A stretch of 45,796 bases of DNA, from NCBI GenBank assembly GCA_902489945.1, contig CABUBZ010000006.1, forward strand, positions 1-45,796, in the 5' to 3' direction. A model generated the notes under the pieces. The model had not been told where the DNA came from and did no database searches. It saw nothing but the letters and a program-made list of their open reading frames with translations. This stretch comes from an uncultured Collinsella sp. (GTDB lineage Bacteria > Actinomycetota > Coriobacteriia > Coriobacteriales > Coriobacteriaceae). Below are positions 25,126-32,521 of this stretch, piece after piece. A program made the translations under genes and the position numbers. Position 1 is the first letter of the stretch, and the number at the start of each line of letters is the position of its first letter.

Positions 25126-26046
25126 GTGGCAACTCAGAAATTCACCGGCGTTATCCCTCCCGTCGTTGTTCCCGATACCGAAGATCACCAGCTCGATGTT
25201 GCCTCCTTTGAGCGCAGCATCAACCGCATGATCGATGCCGGCGTCGATGGCCTGTTCTTCTTGGGCTCTTCGGGTGAGGTCGTTTTCTCCACCGACGAGC
25301 GTCGTCGCCAGATCATCGCCGAGGCCGTCCGCATCGTCGACCACCGCGTGCCTGTTCTGGTCGGCATCATCGATACCGAGACCGAGCGCATGATTGAGCA
25401 CGGCAAGGTCGCTCAGGAGCTGGGCGCCGATGCCCTCGTCGCCACCTGCCCGTTCTATGCCCTGCAGGGCATGACCGAGGTCGAGGAGCACTTCCGCATC
25501 CTGCACGAGGAGCTCGACCTGCCCATCTTTGCCTATGACATTCCCGTCTGCGTTCACACCAAGCTCCCCTGGAAGCTCCTTGCCAAGCTCGGCGCCGAGG
25601 GCGTCCTTGCTGGCGTCAAGGATTCCTCGGGTGATGACATCTCGTTCCGCTACCTCGTTCAGGAGAACGAGAAGAACGGCCGTCCGATGAGCATCCTCAC
25701 CGGCCACGAGGTTGTTGTCGACGGCGCTTACCTCGGTGGCGCCGACGGCTCTGTCCCGGGTCTCGCCAACGTTGAGCCCGAGGGCTACGTTCGTCAGTGG
25801 AAGGCCGCTCAGGCTGGTGACTGGGCTACCGTCAAGGCCGAGCAGGATCGCCTCAATGAGATTTCGCACATCTGGGATGTCACCTCGGGCGTCCAGGGCT
25901 ATGCCGGTGGCGTCGGCGCCTTCAAGACCGCTATGAACCTCATGGGTATCTTCGACAGCCCGACCATGCCGCGCCCGGTGAAGGCCATGACCGGCGAGAA
26001 CGTCGAGGCTATTAGGAAGGTCCTCCAGGACAACGGTCTCCTGTAA
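25126..26046 (+). CDS. nanA: N-acetylneuraminate lyase (DapA/NanA family)
   Basis: A class I aldolase of the DapA superfamily, 306 residues, predicted to split N-acetylneuraminate into N-acetylmannosamine and pyruvate. The Schiff-base lysine is Lys165 (GVKDSSGD) and the catalytic tyrosine is Tyr137 (FAYDIP). Both have the numbers known for E. coli NanA. The pyruvate carboxylate motif is GSSGE at 47-51. GTG 25126 is used because AAGGAG (25114-25119) precedes it; the longer frame overlaps the upstream gene and is rejected. Dihydrodipicolinate synthase is the main alternative, but the ROK kinase and nanE downstream favour NanA. A strong terminator follows. Confidence 0.85.
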   Translation: MATQKFTGVIPPVVVPDTEDHQLDVASFERSINRMIDAGVDGLFFLGSSGEVVFSTDERRRQIIAEAVRIVDHRVPVLVGIIDTETERMIEHGKVAQELGADALVATCPFYALQGMTEVEEHFRILHEELDLPIFAYDIPVCVHTKLPWKLLAKLGAEGVLAGVKDSSGDDISFRYLVQENEKNGRPMSILTGHEVVVDGAYLGGADGSVPGLANVEPEGYVRQWKAAQAGDWATVKAEQDRLNEISHIWDVTSGVQGYAGGVGAFKTAMNLMGIFDSPTMPRPVKAMTGENVEAIRKVLQDNGLL

Positions 26047-26076
26047 AGCTTCCCCAGGCACCCGACCTCGCCGTTC

Positions 26077-26122
26077 AACCGTGTGGCCATGACCCATTAG
26101 GTCAATGGCCACACGGTTTCTC
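26077..26122 (+). terminator. Strong terminator after nanA
   Basis: An 18-bp stem with a single bulged base (26077-26094 with 26100-26118, 5-nt loop) is followed by tttctc. The kinase and epimerase genes downstream may therefore have a promoter of their own within 26119-26220, but I cannot point to good hexamers. Confidence 0.75.
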
Positions 26123-26220
26123 GGCTATCTCGGGCACCTGGAAAACCTTTACCCGCGCTGTGAAGGCTAGCCTGACGGCGCATTTCCTGTAGTTGTTTTT
26201 TATCTCCGAAGGAGAACGAC

Positions 26221-27186
26221 ATGGAGAACAAGTACGTCTGCTCTGTCGATATCGGCGGAACTAAGATCGCGACTGCCATTATGGAGTATCCGGCTGATGG
26301 CAGCGTGCCCCATCCGGTCTTTGAAGCTGAGGTTCCCACCGAGGCCAAAGAGGGCGGCGAGGCAGTTTTCCAGCGCATCGAGGCGTCTATTAAGGCCGCC
26401 ATTGAGGCGAACCCCGATGTCGAGGTCCTTGGTGTCGGTATTGGCGCCGCCGGTGTCGTCGACCCCAAGACGGGCGCCATCGCGTATGCCAATGAGATCA
26501 TGCCCGGCTGGTCCGGCGTTCAGTTGGGGCCGCGTCTGCGCGAGGATCTCGGTCTTCCCGTTGCCGTTGTAGGCGACGTGCAGGCTCATGCTCTGGGCGA
26601 GGCCCACTGGGGCGTCGGCAAGGGCAAGTTCTCCGTCTTGTGTCTTGGCATCGGTACGGGCATCGGCGGCGCATATGTCGAGAACGGCCGCGTGATGCAG
26701 GGCTTCCATGGTGCTGCTGGCCATATGGGCCACATCGAGTGCTCGGCTGCCGCCGGCATTCCCTGCGCCTGCGGGCGTTCCGGCCATCTGGAGTCGGTTG
26801 CTTCGGGCACTTCCATTGGTCGTATGTACGATGAGCGCTTTGGCCGCGTCGACCCCAGCCGTCCTTCGGTCGGTCGCGATGTGAACGACCTGTGCCGTGC
26901 AGGCGACGCAAAGGCGACCGAGGTCATCCATGACGCCGGCTTTGCACTGGGCGCCAGCTTAGGCTCGCTCGCCAACATCTTGGATCCCGAGGTCATCGTG
27001 CTTTCGGGCGGCGTGATTCACCAAGGTCCCGATTGGCGTTCGCAGACGTGGAAGGATTCGGTACACGAGGGCTATGCCAGCCAGGCGCTGGATCCGCTTC
27101 AGGACACGCCGATCCTCATCGGTTCTCTGGAGGGCGATGCGCCGCTTATCGGTGCCGCCGAACACCTTCTTGCCTCGTTGAAGTAA
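26221..27186 (+). CDS. ROK-family sugar kinase (probable N-acetylmannosamine kinase)
   Basis: A 321-residue ROK protein with the N-terminal phosphate-binding motif VDIGGTKIA, the second glycine-rich motif GIGTGIGGAY, and the sugar/zinc region GHMGHIECSAAAGIPCACGR followed by SGHLES. In this ROK zinc motif (CxCGxxGCxE) the third cysteine is replaced by histidine, which can still bind zinc. There is no DNA-binding helix-turn-helix, so it is an enzyme rather than a repressor. Position between nanA and nanE predicts phosphorylation of N-acetylmannosamine at C6. Glucokinase or N-acetylglucosamine kinase activity is possible. AAGGAG lies at proper spacing before ATG 26221. Confidence 0.82.
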   Translation: MENKYVCSVDIGGTKIATAIMEYPADGSVPHPVFEAEVPTEAKEGGEAVFQRIEASIKAAIEANPDVEVLGVGIGAAGVVDPKTGAIAYANEIMPGWSGVQLGPRLREDLGLPVAVVGDVQAHALGEAHWGVGKGKFSVLCLGIGTGIGGAYVENGRVMQGFHGAAGHMGHIECSAAAGIPCACGRSGHLESVASGTSIGRMYDERFGRVDPSRPSVGRDVNDLCRAGDAKATEVIHDAGFALGASLGSLANILDPEVIVLSGGVIHQGPDWRSQTWKDSVHEGYASQALDPLQDTPILIGSLEGDAPLIGAAEHLLASLK

Positions 27187-27203
27187 ACATAACTACCAAG
27201 TGC

Positions 27204-27301
27204 GCCTTCTGAGGTGCCGCAGATTGACGTGAAAGAGGAGCGAAGCGTACTTCGGTACGCGAGCGACGGTTTGAACGTCAAGGTGCGGTGTCTCAGAAGG
27301 C
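27204..27301 (+). repeat. 98-nt nested palindrome (structured element C)
   Basis: Two 27-nt arms (27204-27230 and 27275-27301) pair with only one 2x2 mismatch and three G-U pairs, all of which are allowed only in the plus-strand RNA. Inside lie two purine-rich 14-nt sides and a perfect 6-bp hairpin with a TTCG loop (27245-27260). CTGTTTT follows. It lies 26 bp before nanE. It could be a leader RNA, a weak terminator or a dispersed repeat. Confidence 0.7.
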
Positions 27302-27326
27302 TGTTTTGAGAAAGGTTGAGTCGAAC

Positions 27327-28013
27327 ATGACCGTCGATCCTTTGATTCAATCCCTGAAGGGTAAGCTCGTCGTGAGCGTTCAGGCGTATATGGGCGAGCC
27401 GCTTCGTACGCCCGAGACCATGGCTCAAATGTCTCGTGCTTGCGAGCTCGGCGGCGCCGCCGCCATTCGCTGCCAGGGCCTTGCCGACATTGCCGCCATT
27501 AAGGGTCGCTGTGAGGTTCCTGTTATCGGCCTGTGGAAGGATGGGCACGAGGGCGTTTACATCACGCCGACGCTGCGTCACGCTCGCGCCTGCGTTGCTG
27601 CGGGTGCCGATATCGTGGCGATCGACGCCACCGATCGTCCGCGTCCCGACGGCAAGTCGGTCGAGGATACTTTCCGTCCGCTGCACGAGGAGGGCGTGCT
27701 CCTGATGGCCGACTGTGCCACCATCGAGGATATTCGTCGTGCTGTTGACATGGGCTTCGACCTGGTGTCCACCACGCTGTCTCATGGTGTTGCCGCTATC
27801 GATTGCACCATGGCCGACGGTCCCGATCTGCCGCTCCTGCGCCAGGCGACTGAGGAATTCCCCGGCCTTCCCATCATTTGCGAGGGTCGCGTGCATACGC
27901 CCGAGGAGGCTCGCGCCGCGATCGATGCTGGCGCCTGGGCCGTTGTCGTCGGCACCGCCATCACACACCCCACGAGTATTACGAGTTGGTTCAAGGCTGC
28001 GCTTGAGGCGTAA
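27327..28013 (+). CDS. nanE: N-acylglucosamine-6-phosphate 2-epimerase
   Basis: NanE turns N-acetylmannosamine-6-phosphate into N-acetylglucosamine-6-phosphate, which links sialic-acid breakdown to amino-sugar metabolism. The 228-residue TIM-barrel protein has the family segments AAIRCQGLADIAAIK, PVIGLWKDG, GADIVAIDAT, ADCATIED, ICEGRVHTPEEA and WAVVVGTAITHP (phosphate site). ATG 27327 is taken as start; AAAGG is rather far (11 bp) and GAG nearer, so translation may be modest. The frame upstream runs into the palindromic element and is not used. Follows the ROK kinase, 140 bp away. nagA and nagB, needed for the next steps, are not in this window. Confidence 0.93.
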   Translation: MTVDPLIQSLKGKLVVSVQAYMGEPLRTPETMAQMSRACELGGAAAIRCQGLADIAAIKGRCEVPVIGLWKDGHEGVYITPTLRHARACVAAGADIVAIDATDRPRPDGKSVEDTFRPLHEEGVLLMADCATIEDIRRAVDMGFDLVSTTLSHGVAAIDCTMADGPDLPLLRQATEEFPGLPIICEGRVHTPEEARAAIDAGAWAVVVGTAITHPTSITSWFKAALEA

Positions 28014-28040
28014 GACAGGCCTCGTATCCGCTCGGGGCGG

Positions 28041-28046
28041 TATACT
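28041..28046 (+). promoter_or_regulatory. Possible -10 box before rapZ
   Basis: TATACT in the sequence GCGGTATACTC resembles the box before uvrB (GCGTATACTG). No clear -35 is seen. A start near 28053 would place the hairpin at 28065-28094 in the rapZ leader. Confidence 0.3.
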
Positions 28047-28064
28047 CAATATAGGCAATTGACC

Positions 28065-28102
28065 GCGCGGGATCCGGGTTGCTGGGTCCCGCGCTTGTTT
28101 TT
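28065..28102 (+). terminator. Terminator after nanE or rapZ-leader attenuator
   Basis: An 11-bp stem with one G-T pair (28065-28075 with 28084-28094, 8-nt loop) is followed by TTGTTTTT, a good intrinsic terminator. The rapZ ribosome site GGGAGG starts right after the T-run, so it may also attenuate rapZ. Confidence 0.7.
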
Positions 28103-28114
28103 GGGAGGCAGCAC

Positions 28115-29035
28115 ATGCAAAAGGGAGATGCCATGGATGCGGCGGAGCGCTCGGAGCGCATCCCCGATATCGTCATCATCACCGGAATGTCCGGATCGGG
28201 CCGCACACAGGCCATGCACGTGTTCGAGGACATGGGCTATTTTTGCATCGATAACCTGCCTCCGCGTCTCATCGCCCAGCTTGCCGAGCTCGTCGGCATC
28301 AATACGGGCGTGGGCAGGCATCTCGCCGTCACCTGCGATTTGCGTAGCCAGGGGCTGTTTGACGAGTTGCTCGATGCGGTCGCCGCGCTCGAAGAGCGCG
28401 AGATGAGCTGCGACATCGTGTTCCTGGAGGCTTCTGACGAGGTGTTGATTCGTCGCTACAGCGAAAATCGCCGCCGTCATCCCATTGCCAAGCCGGGGGA
28501 GACTACGGCCGATGCCATTCAGCGCGAGCGCCTTCAGCTTCAGGGCGTGCGCGACCGAGCCGATATGATTATCGACACGAGCCGTCTGCGCACCTCTGCG
28601 CTGCGCAACAAGCTACGTATGGCATTTTCCGAGCTGTCCGACCAGCAGCTCATGGACGTCCACGTGTTCTCGTTTGGCTTTAAGCACGGCATGCCCGTCG
28701 AAGCGGACATTATGATCGACGTCCGCTTCCTGCCTAATCCGTTCTACGATCCCGAGATGCGCACGATGACCGGTCTCGATAAAAAGGTCTCCGATTTTGT
28801 TCTGGACCATCCCAAGACGCAGGAGTTTTGGAAGGCTTGGACACAGCTGCTCGATACGGTGATGCCGGGCTATATCGCGGAGGGTAAGCCGCAGCTTTCT
28901 ATCGCCATCGGCTGCACGGGCGGCCAGCACCGCAGCGTTGCCATTGCCGAGGCCACGGCCCGTTACCTGGAAGGCGCTCAGTATCATGTGAGCATCTCCC
29001 ACCGCGACCTGTCGCGCGCCAACGCGAAGGCATAG
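28115..29035 (+). CDS. rapZ: RapZ/YvcJ-family P-loop nucleotide-binding protein
   Basis: A 306-residue protein of the RapZ (YvcJ) family. In E. coli RapZ is an RNA-binding adaptor that controls glucosamine-6-phosphate synthase; elsewhere it hydrolyses nucleotides. The N-terminal P-loop reads TGMSGSGRTQAM, with Arg in place of the Walker A Lys, a change I recall as common in actinobacterial members. EDMGYFCIDNLPP and the C-terminal GCTGGQHRSVAIAE are family marks. ATG 28115 has GGGAGG at 6 bp; ATG 28133 with AGGGAG is a second good start (300 residues). Seven bp separate it from whiA; the yvcK gene usually between them is missing. Confidence 0.92.
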   Translation: MQKGDAMDAAERSERIPDIVIITGMSGSGRTQAMHVFEDMGYFCIDNLPPRLIAQLAELVGINTGVGRHLAVTCDLRSQGLFDELLDAVAALEEREMSCDIVFLEASDEVLIRRYSENRRRHPIAKPGETTADAIQRERLQLQGVRDRADMIIDTSRLRTSALRNKLRMAFSELSDQQLMDVHVFSFGFKHGMPVEADIMIDVRFLPNPFYDPEMRTMTGLDKKVSDFVLDHPKTQEFWKAWTQLLDTVMPGYIAEGKPQLSIAIGCTGGQHRSVAIAEATARYLEGAQYHVSISHRDLSRANAKA

Positions 29036-29041
29036 GCCTGC

Positions 29042-29971
29042 ATGTCGTTTACCGCCGAGGTGCGTGACGAGCTCGCGCGCTGCGAACCCGAATGTGAATA
29101 CTGCGACTTGTCGACGCTTGCCGCCCTCACGCGCGTGAGCGGTACGCTCTCGCTTACCGGCTCTGGGCGGTATCGTTTGACGGTTGCGACTGAGACGGGA
29201 GCCGTCGCGCGCACGATGATCACGCTGACGCATCGTATCCTTAAGCTCAAAACGGAGTTCACCGTCCGTAAATCTGTATTGCATAAGGTTCGAAACTACC
29301 TCATCACCTTGCCTGATCAGCCAGACCTGGATAAGGCTCTGGTGCTGCTGGGCATCCTCGATCGCAGGGGAGGACTTGTCGCCGGCGTGCCCCGACATAT
29401 CGTTGCCCGTCCTTGCTGCAGGCTTGCCTATATCCGCGGCGCGCTCATCGCGGGCGGCTTCGTGGCCGATCCACGCGGCGATTTTCATTTGGAGATCGCG
29501 GTGCAGGGCGAGCAATATGCCAAGGGGCTTTGCGATCTGTTGGAGCAGATTGGGGTCCATGCTCGTGTTAATGCACGGCGGGGGTCATATGCCGTGTACA
29601 TTAAGAGCGCCGAGGAAATCGAGCATCTATTAAAGCTGATTGGTGCCAAGCGCAGCGTTGCCGAGATTGAGGAGGCGCGCGCGGTCAAGTTGGTTAAGAA
29701 CGATGTGAACCGTCGCGTGAATGCCGAGCTCGCCAACCAGACCAGAAGCGCCGGTGCTGCCCAACATCAGCTTGCGCTTATCGATGAGCTCGAGCAGCGT
29801 GGCCTTCGCGATGCGCTTCCGGATGCCTTGGCGGTCTTTTGCGACCTGCGCGAGCGCTATCCTGATCTGTCGCTGCGTGATTTGGGGGAGATGGCTGACC
29901 CTCCCTTGTCGAAGTCAGCCCTCTACCATCGTGTTTTACGGCTTGAAAAGCTCATTGAAGCAAACAGGTAG
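29042..29971 (+). CDS. whiA: WhiA-type DNA-binding regulator
   Basis: WhiA joins a LAGLIDADG homing-endonuclease-like domain to a C-terminal helix-turn-helix. It regulates sporulation in Streptomyces and affects division and chromosome segregation in Bacillus, where its DNA targets are less clear. The 309-residue protein has the usual start MSFTAEVRDELARCEPE, the central GAKRSVAEIEEARAVKLVKN, and the helix-turn-helix PDLSLRDLGEMADPPLSKSA near residue 280. Length and pairing with rapZ are normal. No terminator is evident after it; the promoter of gap lies in the AT-rich gap that follows. Confidence 0.95.
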   Translation: MSFTAEVRDELARCEPECEYCDLSTLAALTRVSGTLSLTGSGRYRLTVATETGAVARTMITLTHRILKLKTEFTVRKSVLHKVRNYLITLPDQPDLDKALVLLGILDRRGGLVAGVPRHIVARPCCRLAYIRGALIAGGFVADPRGDFHLEIAVQGEQYAKGLCDLLEQIGVHARVNARRGSYAVYIKSAEEIEHLLKLIGAKRSVAEIEEARAVKLVKNDVNRRVNAELANQTRSAGAAQHQLALIDELEQRGLRDALPDALAVFCDLRERYPDLSLRDLGEMADPPLSKSALYHRVLRLEKLIEANR

Positions 29972-30016
29972 TTTGAAGTAACGTCTTATATATGGATTTA
30001 GCTGCTATTTTAGTCT

Positions 30017-30030
30017 TTAAAACGTTTTAA
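30017..30030. promoter_or_regulatory. Palindrome TTAAAACGTTTTAA upstream of gap
   Basis: A perfect 14-bp palindrome with the AAACGTTT centre of LacI-family and catabolite-response operators, 33 bp before the likely -35 of gap. A shorter form occurs before the first ABC operon at 17309-17317. Candidate carbon-control site. Confidence 0.45.
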
Positions 30031-30062
30031 CGTAAATTTGATTTTCAATTTCGAGCATTCTC

Positions 30063-30092
30063 GTGAAATTCAAGTCAAAAAAAAGGTATATT
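30063..30092 (+). promoter_or_regulatory. Candidate promoter of the glycolytic operon
   Basis: GTGAAA (30063-30068), an 18-bp spacer containing an A8 tract, and TATATT (30087-30092) predict a start near 30099, giving a leader of about 65 bases before gap. Confidence 0.5.
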
Positions 30093-30164
30093 AGGCGAGT
30101 GGTTAGTTTGTGGGCCTCAACGGCGGGCGCTGTAGCTCGCGGGGGCCTTACGAAAGGAGACACA

Positions 30165-31190
30165 ATGGCAGTAAAGGTTGCTATTAACGGCTTCGGTCGC
30201 ATCGGTCGTCTGGCCTTCCGTCAGATGTTCGGTCATGAGGGCTCCGAGATCGTCGCTATCAACGACCTCACCTCTCCCGATATGCTCGCTTACCTGCTGA
30301 AGTACGACTCCACGCAGGGCAACTACGCTCGCGATCACGAGGTCGTTGCTGGCGAGGATTCCATCACCGTTGACGGCAAGGAGATCAAGATCTACAAGGA
30401 GGCCGACGCCAACAACCTGCCTTGGGGCGACCTCGACGTCGACGTCGTTCTCGAGTGCACCGGCTTCTACACCAGCAAGGCTAAGGCTCAGGCCCACATC
30501 AACGCTGGCGCCAAGAAGGTCGTCATCTCCGCTCCGGCCGGCAGCGATCTGCCCACCATCGTGTACAACGTCAACCATGAGACGCTGACCGCTGAGGACA
30601 ACATCATCTCCGCTGCTTCCTGCACCACCAACTGCCTCGCCCCGATGGCCAAGGGTCTGAACGACTTCGCTCCCATCGTGTCCGGCATCATGACCACCAT
30701 TCACGCCTGGACTGGCGACCAGATGCCGCTCGACGGCCCGCAGCGCAAGGGCAACAAGCGTCGTAGCCGCGCCTGCGCCGTCAACATCGTCCCCAACACC
30801 ACCGGTGCTGCCAAGGCTATCGGCCTGGTTCTCCCCGAGCTCAACGGTAAGCTCATCGGTGCCGCCCAGCGCGTCCCGACGCCGACCGGCTCCATCACCA
30901 ACCTCTACGCTGTCGTTGACAAGAAGGTCACCGTCGACGAGGTCAACGCTGCTATGAAGGCCTACGCTGCCACCATCTCCGAGACCTTCGGTTACAACGA
31001 GGACGACATCGTCTCCACCGACATCATCGGCGAGACCCACGGCTCCATCTTCGACGCCACTCAGACCATGTGCTCTGACCTCGGCAACGGCCAGACCCTC
31101 GTTCAGGTCACCTCTTGGTACGACAACGAGAACTCCTACACCTCTCAGATGGTCCGCACCATCAAGTACTTCGAGAAGTTCGTTGCTTAA
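30165..31190 (+). CDS. gap: Glyceraldehyde-3-phosphate dehydrogenase, type I
   Basis: GapA oxidises glyceraldehyde-3-phosphate to 1,3-bisphosphoglycerate with NAD and phosphate in glycolysis. The 341-residue protein has the Rossmann motif INGFGRIGRLAFRQ, the active-site SAASCTTNCLAP with Cys153, and the C-terminal WYDNENSYTSQMV. ATG 30165 follows AAAGGAG (30153-30159). Codon use is extremely biased (GAC, AAC, AAG, GCT/GCC), as expected for a very highly expressed gene. A terminator-like hairpin separates it from pgk, so gap may be made in excess over the rest of the operon. Confidence 0.98.
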   Translation: MAVKVAINGFGRIGRLAFRQMFGHEGSEIVAINDLTSPDMLAYLLKYDSTQGNYARDHEVVAGEDSITVDGKEIKIYKEADANNLPWGDLDVDVVLECTGFYTSKAKAQAHINAGAKKVVISAPAGSDLPTIVYNVNHETLTAEDNIISAASCTTNCLAPMAKGLNDFAPIVSGIMTTIHAWTGDQMPLDGPQRKGNKRRSRACAVNIVPNTTGAAKAIGLVLPELNGKLIGAAQRVPTPTGSITNLYAVVDKKVTVDEVNAAMKAYAATISETFGYNEDDIVSTDIIGETHGSIFDATQTMCSDLGNGQTLVQVTSWYDNENSYTSQMVRTIKYFEKFVA

Positions 31191-31227
31191 TTTAGCTTTT
31201 AGCGAATAGCTCGTTGAGCGTCTAAAG

Positions 31228-31276
31228 AAGGGCGCGGCCTTATAGGGCTTACACCCTAGGGTCGCGCCCTTTTTAT
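31228..31276 (+). terminator. Terminator between gap and pgk
   Basis: AAGGGCGCG (31228-31236) pairs with 31263-31271. Further pairing (AGGG with CCCT) is possible inside, and TTTTTATAA follows. A good intrinsic terminator, probably leaky, 55 bp before the pgk start. Confidence 0.75.
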
Positions 31277-31330
31277 AAGAAATCGTCTGCCGTAATGGGA
31301 GGCAGACACGTACGAAAGGTAGAAGCAAAC

Positions 31331-32521
31331 ATGGCCTTTACCAAGAAGACCGTCCGCGACATCGATGTCGACGGCAAGCGCGTTCTCGTCCGCGTTGACT
31401 TTAACGTGCCTATCAAGGATGGCGTCGTTGGCGACACCACCCGTATCAAGGCTGCCCTGCCCACCATCAACTACCTCGTTGAGCACAACGCTCGCGTCAT
31501 CCTCATGAGCCACCTCGGCCGTCCCGAGGGCACCGGCTTCCAGCCCGAGCTGTCCCTCGAGCCCGTCGCCAAGAAGCTCGCCGAGCTCTCTGGTCTTGAC
31601 GTTGCCTTTGTTGCCGACACCTACGGCGAGAAGGCTGCCGAGGCTGTCGCCGCCGTCGAGCCGGGCAAGGTTCTCGTTCTCGAGAACGTCCGCTTCGATA
31701 AGCGTGAGAAGAAGAACGATCCCGAGATCGCCAAGAAGCTCGCTTCCTATGGTGATGTCTTCGTTCTCGATGCCTTCGGCACCGCTCACCGCGCCCAGGG
31801 TTCCGTCGTGGGCCCCGCCGCTTACCTGCCTGCCGTCGCTGGCTTCCTGCTCGAGAAGGAGGTCGACACGCTGACCGGCATCTTCGCCGAGCCCGAGCGC
31901 CCCTTCGTCGCCATCGTCGGCGGTTCCAAGGTTTCCTCCAAGATCGGCGTTCTCGATCACCTCATCGACTCCGCTGATACCCTGATCATCGGTGGCGGCA
32001 TGGCCTACACCTTCTTCCTGGCTCAGGGCTTGTCCGTTGGTCAGTCCCTCAAGGAAGAGGACTGGGTCGAGCGCGCTGGCGAGATGCTCAAGAAGGCCGA
32101 GGAGAAGGGCGTCAAGATCCTGCTCCCCATCGACAACCGCGTTGCCGATCACTTTGGCGAGGACGCTGTTCCCGAGGTTGTCGCTTCCGACGCTATCCCC
32201 GACGATCGTGAGGGCATGGACATCGGCCCCAAGACCGAGGAGCTCTACGCCGAGGCCGTCAAGGGCGCCAAGACCGTGTTCTGGAACGGCCCCATGGGCG
32301 TCTTCGAGTTCGACAACTTCGCTCACGGCACCCAGGCTATCGCCGAGGCTGTCGCCGAGGCCGACTGCACCTCGATCATCGGCGGTGGCGACTCTGTCGC
32401 AGCTGTCAACAAGTTCAACCTGGCCGACAAGATGAGCTGGATCTCCACCGGTGGTGGCGCTTCCATGGAGCTCGTCGAGGGTAAGGCCCTGCCCGGAGTG
32501 GAGGCGCTTCTCGATGCCTAA
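31331..32521 (+). CDS. pgk: Phosphoglycerate kinase
   Basis: Pgk transfers phosphate from 1,3-bisphosphoglycerate to ADP, the first ATP-yielding step of glycolysis. The 396-residue protein shows the N-terminal RVDFNVPI and SHLGRPEG substrate motifs, ENVRF, the hinge region, and C-terminal nucleotide motifs GGSKVSSKI, WNGPMGVFE and GGGDSVAAV. The start is ATG 31331; AAAGG lies 11 bp upstream. Its last 8 bp overlap the start of tpiA (ATGCCTAA arrangement), which couples translation. High codon bias as in gap. Confidence 0.97.
   Translation: MAFTKKTVRDIDVDGKRVLVRVDFNVPIKDGVVGDTTRIKAALPTINYLVEHNARVILMSHLGRPEGTGFQPELSLEPVAKKLAELSGLDVAFVADTYGEKAAEAVAAVEPGKVLVLENVRFDKREKKNDPEIAKKLASYGDVFVLDAFGTAHRAQGSVVGPAAYLPAVAGFLLEKEVDTLTGIFAEPERPFVAIVGGSKVSSKIGVLDHLIDSADTLIIGGGMAYTFFLAQGLSVGQSLKEEDWVERAGEMLKKAEEKGVKILLPIDNRVADHFGEDAVPEVVASDAIPDDREGMDIGPKTEELYAEAVKGAKTVFWNGPMGVFEFDNFAHGTQAIAEAVAEADCTSIIGGGDSVAAVNKFNLADKMSWISTGGGASMELVEGKALPGVEALLDA

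Noticed and set aside
25126..26046. Dihydrodipicolinate synthase (dapA)
   Set aside because: Same superfamily, but the catalytic residues fall at NanA positions and the gene lies with nan genes rather than lysine genes.
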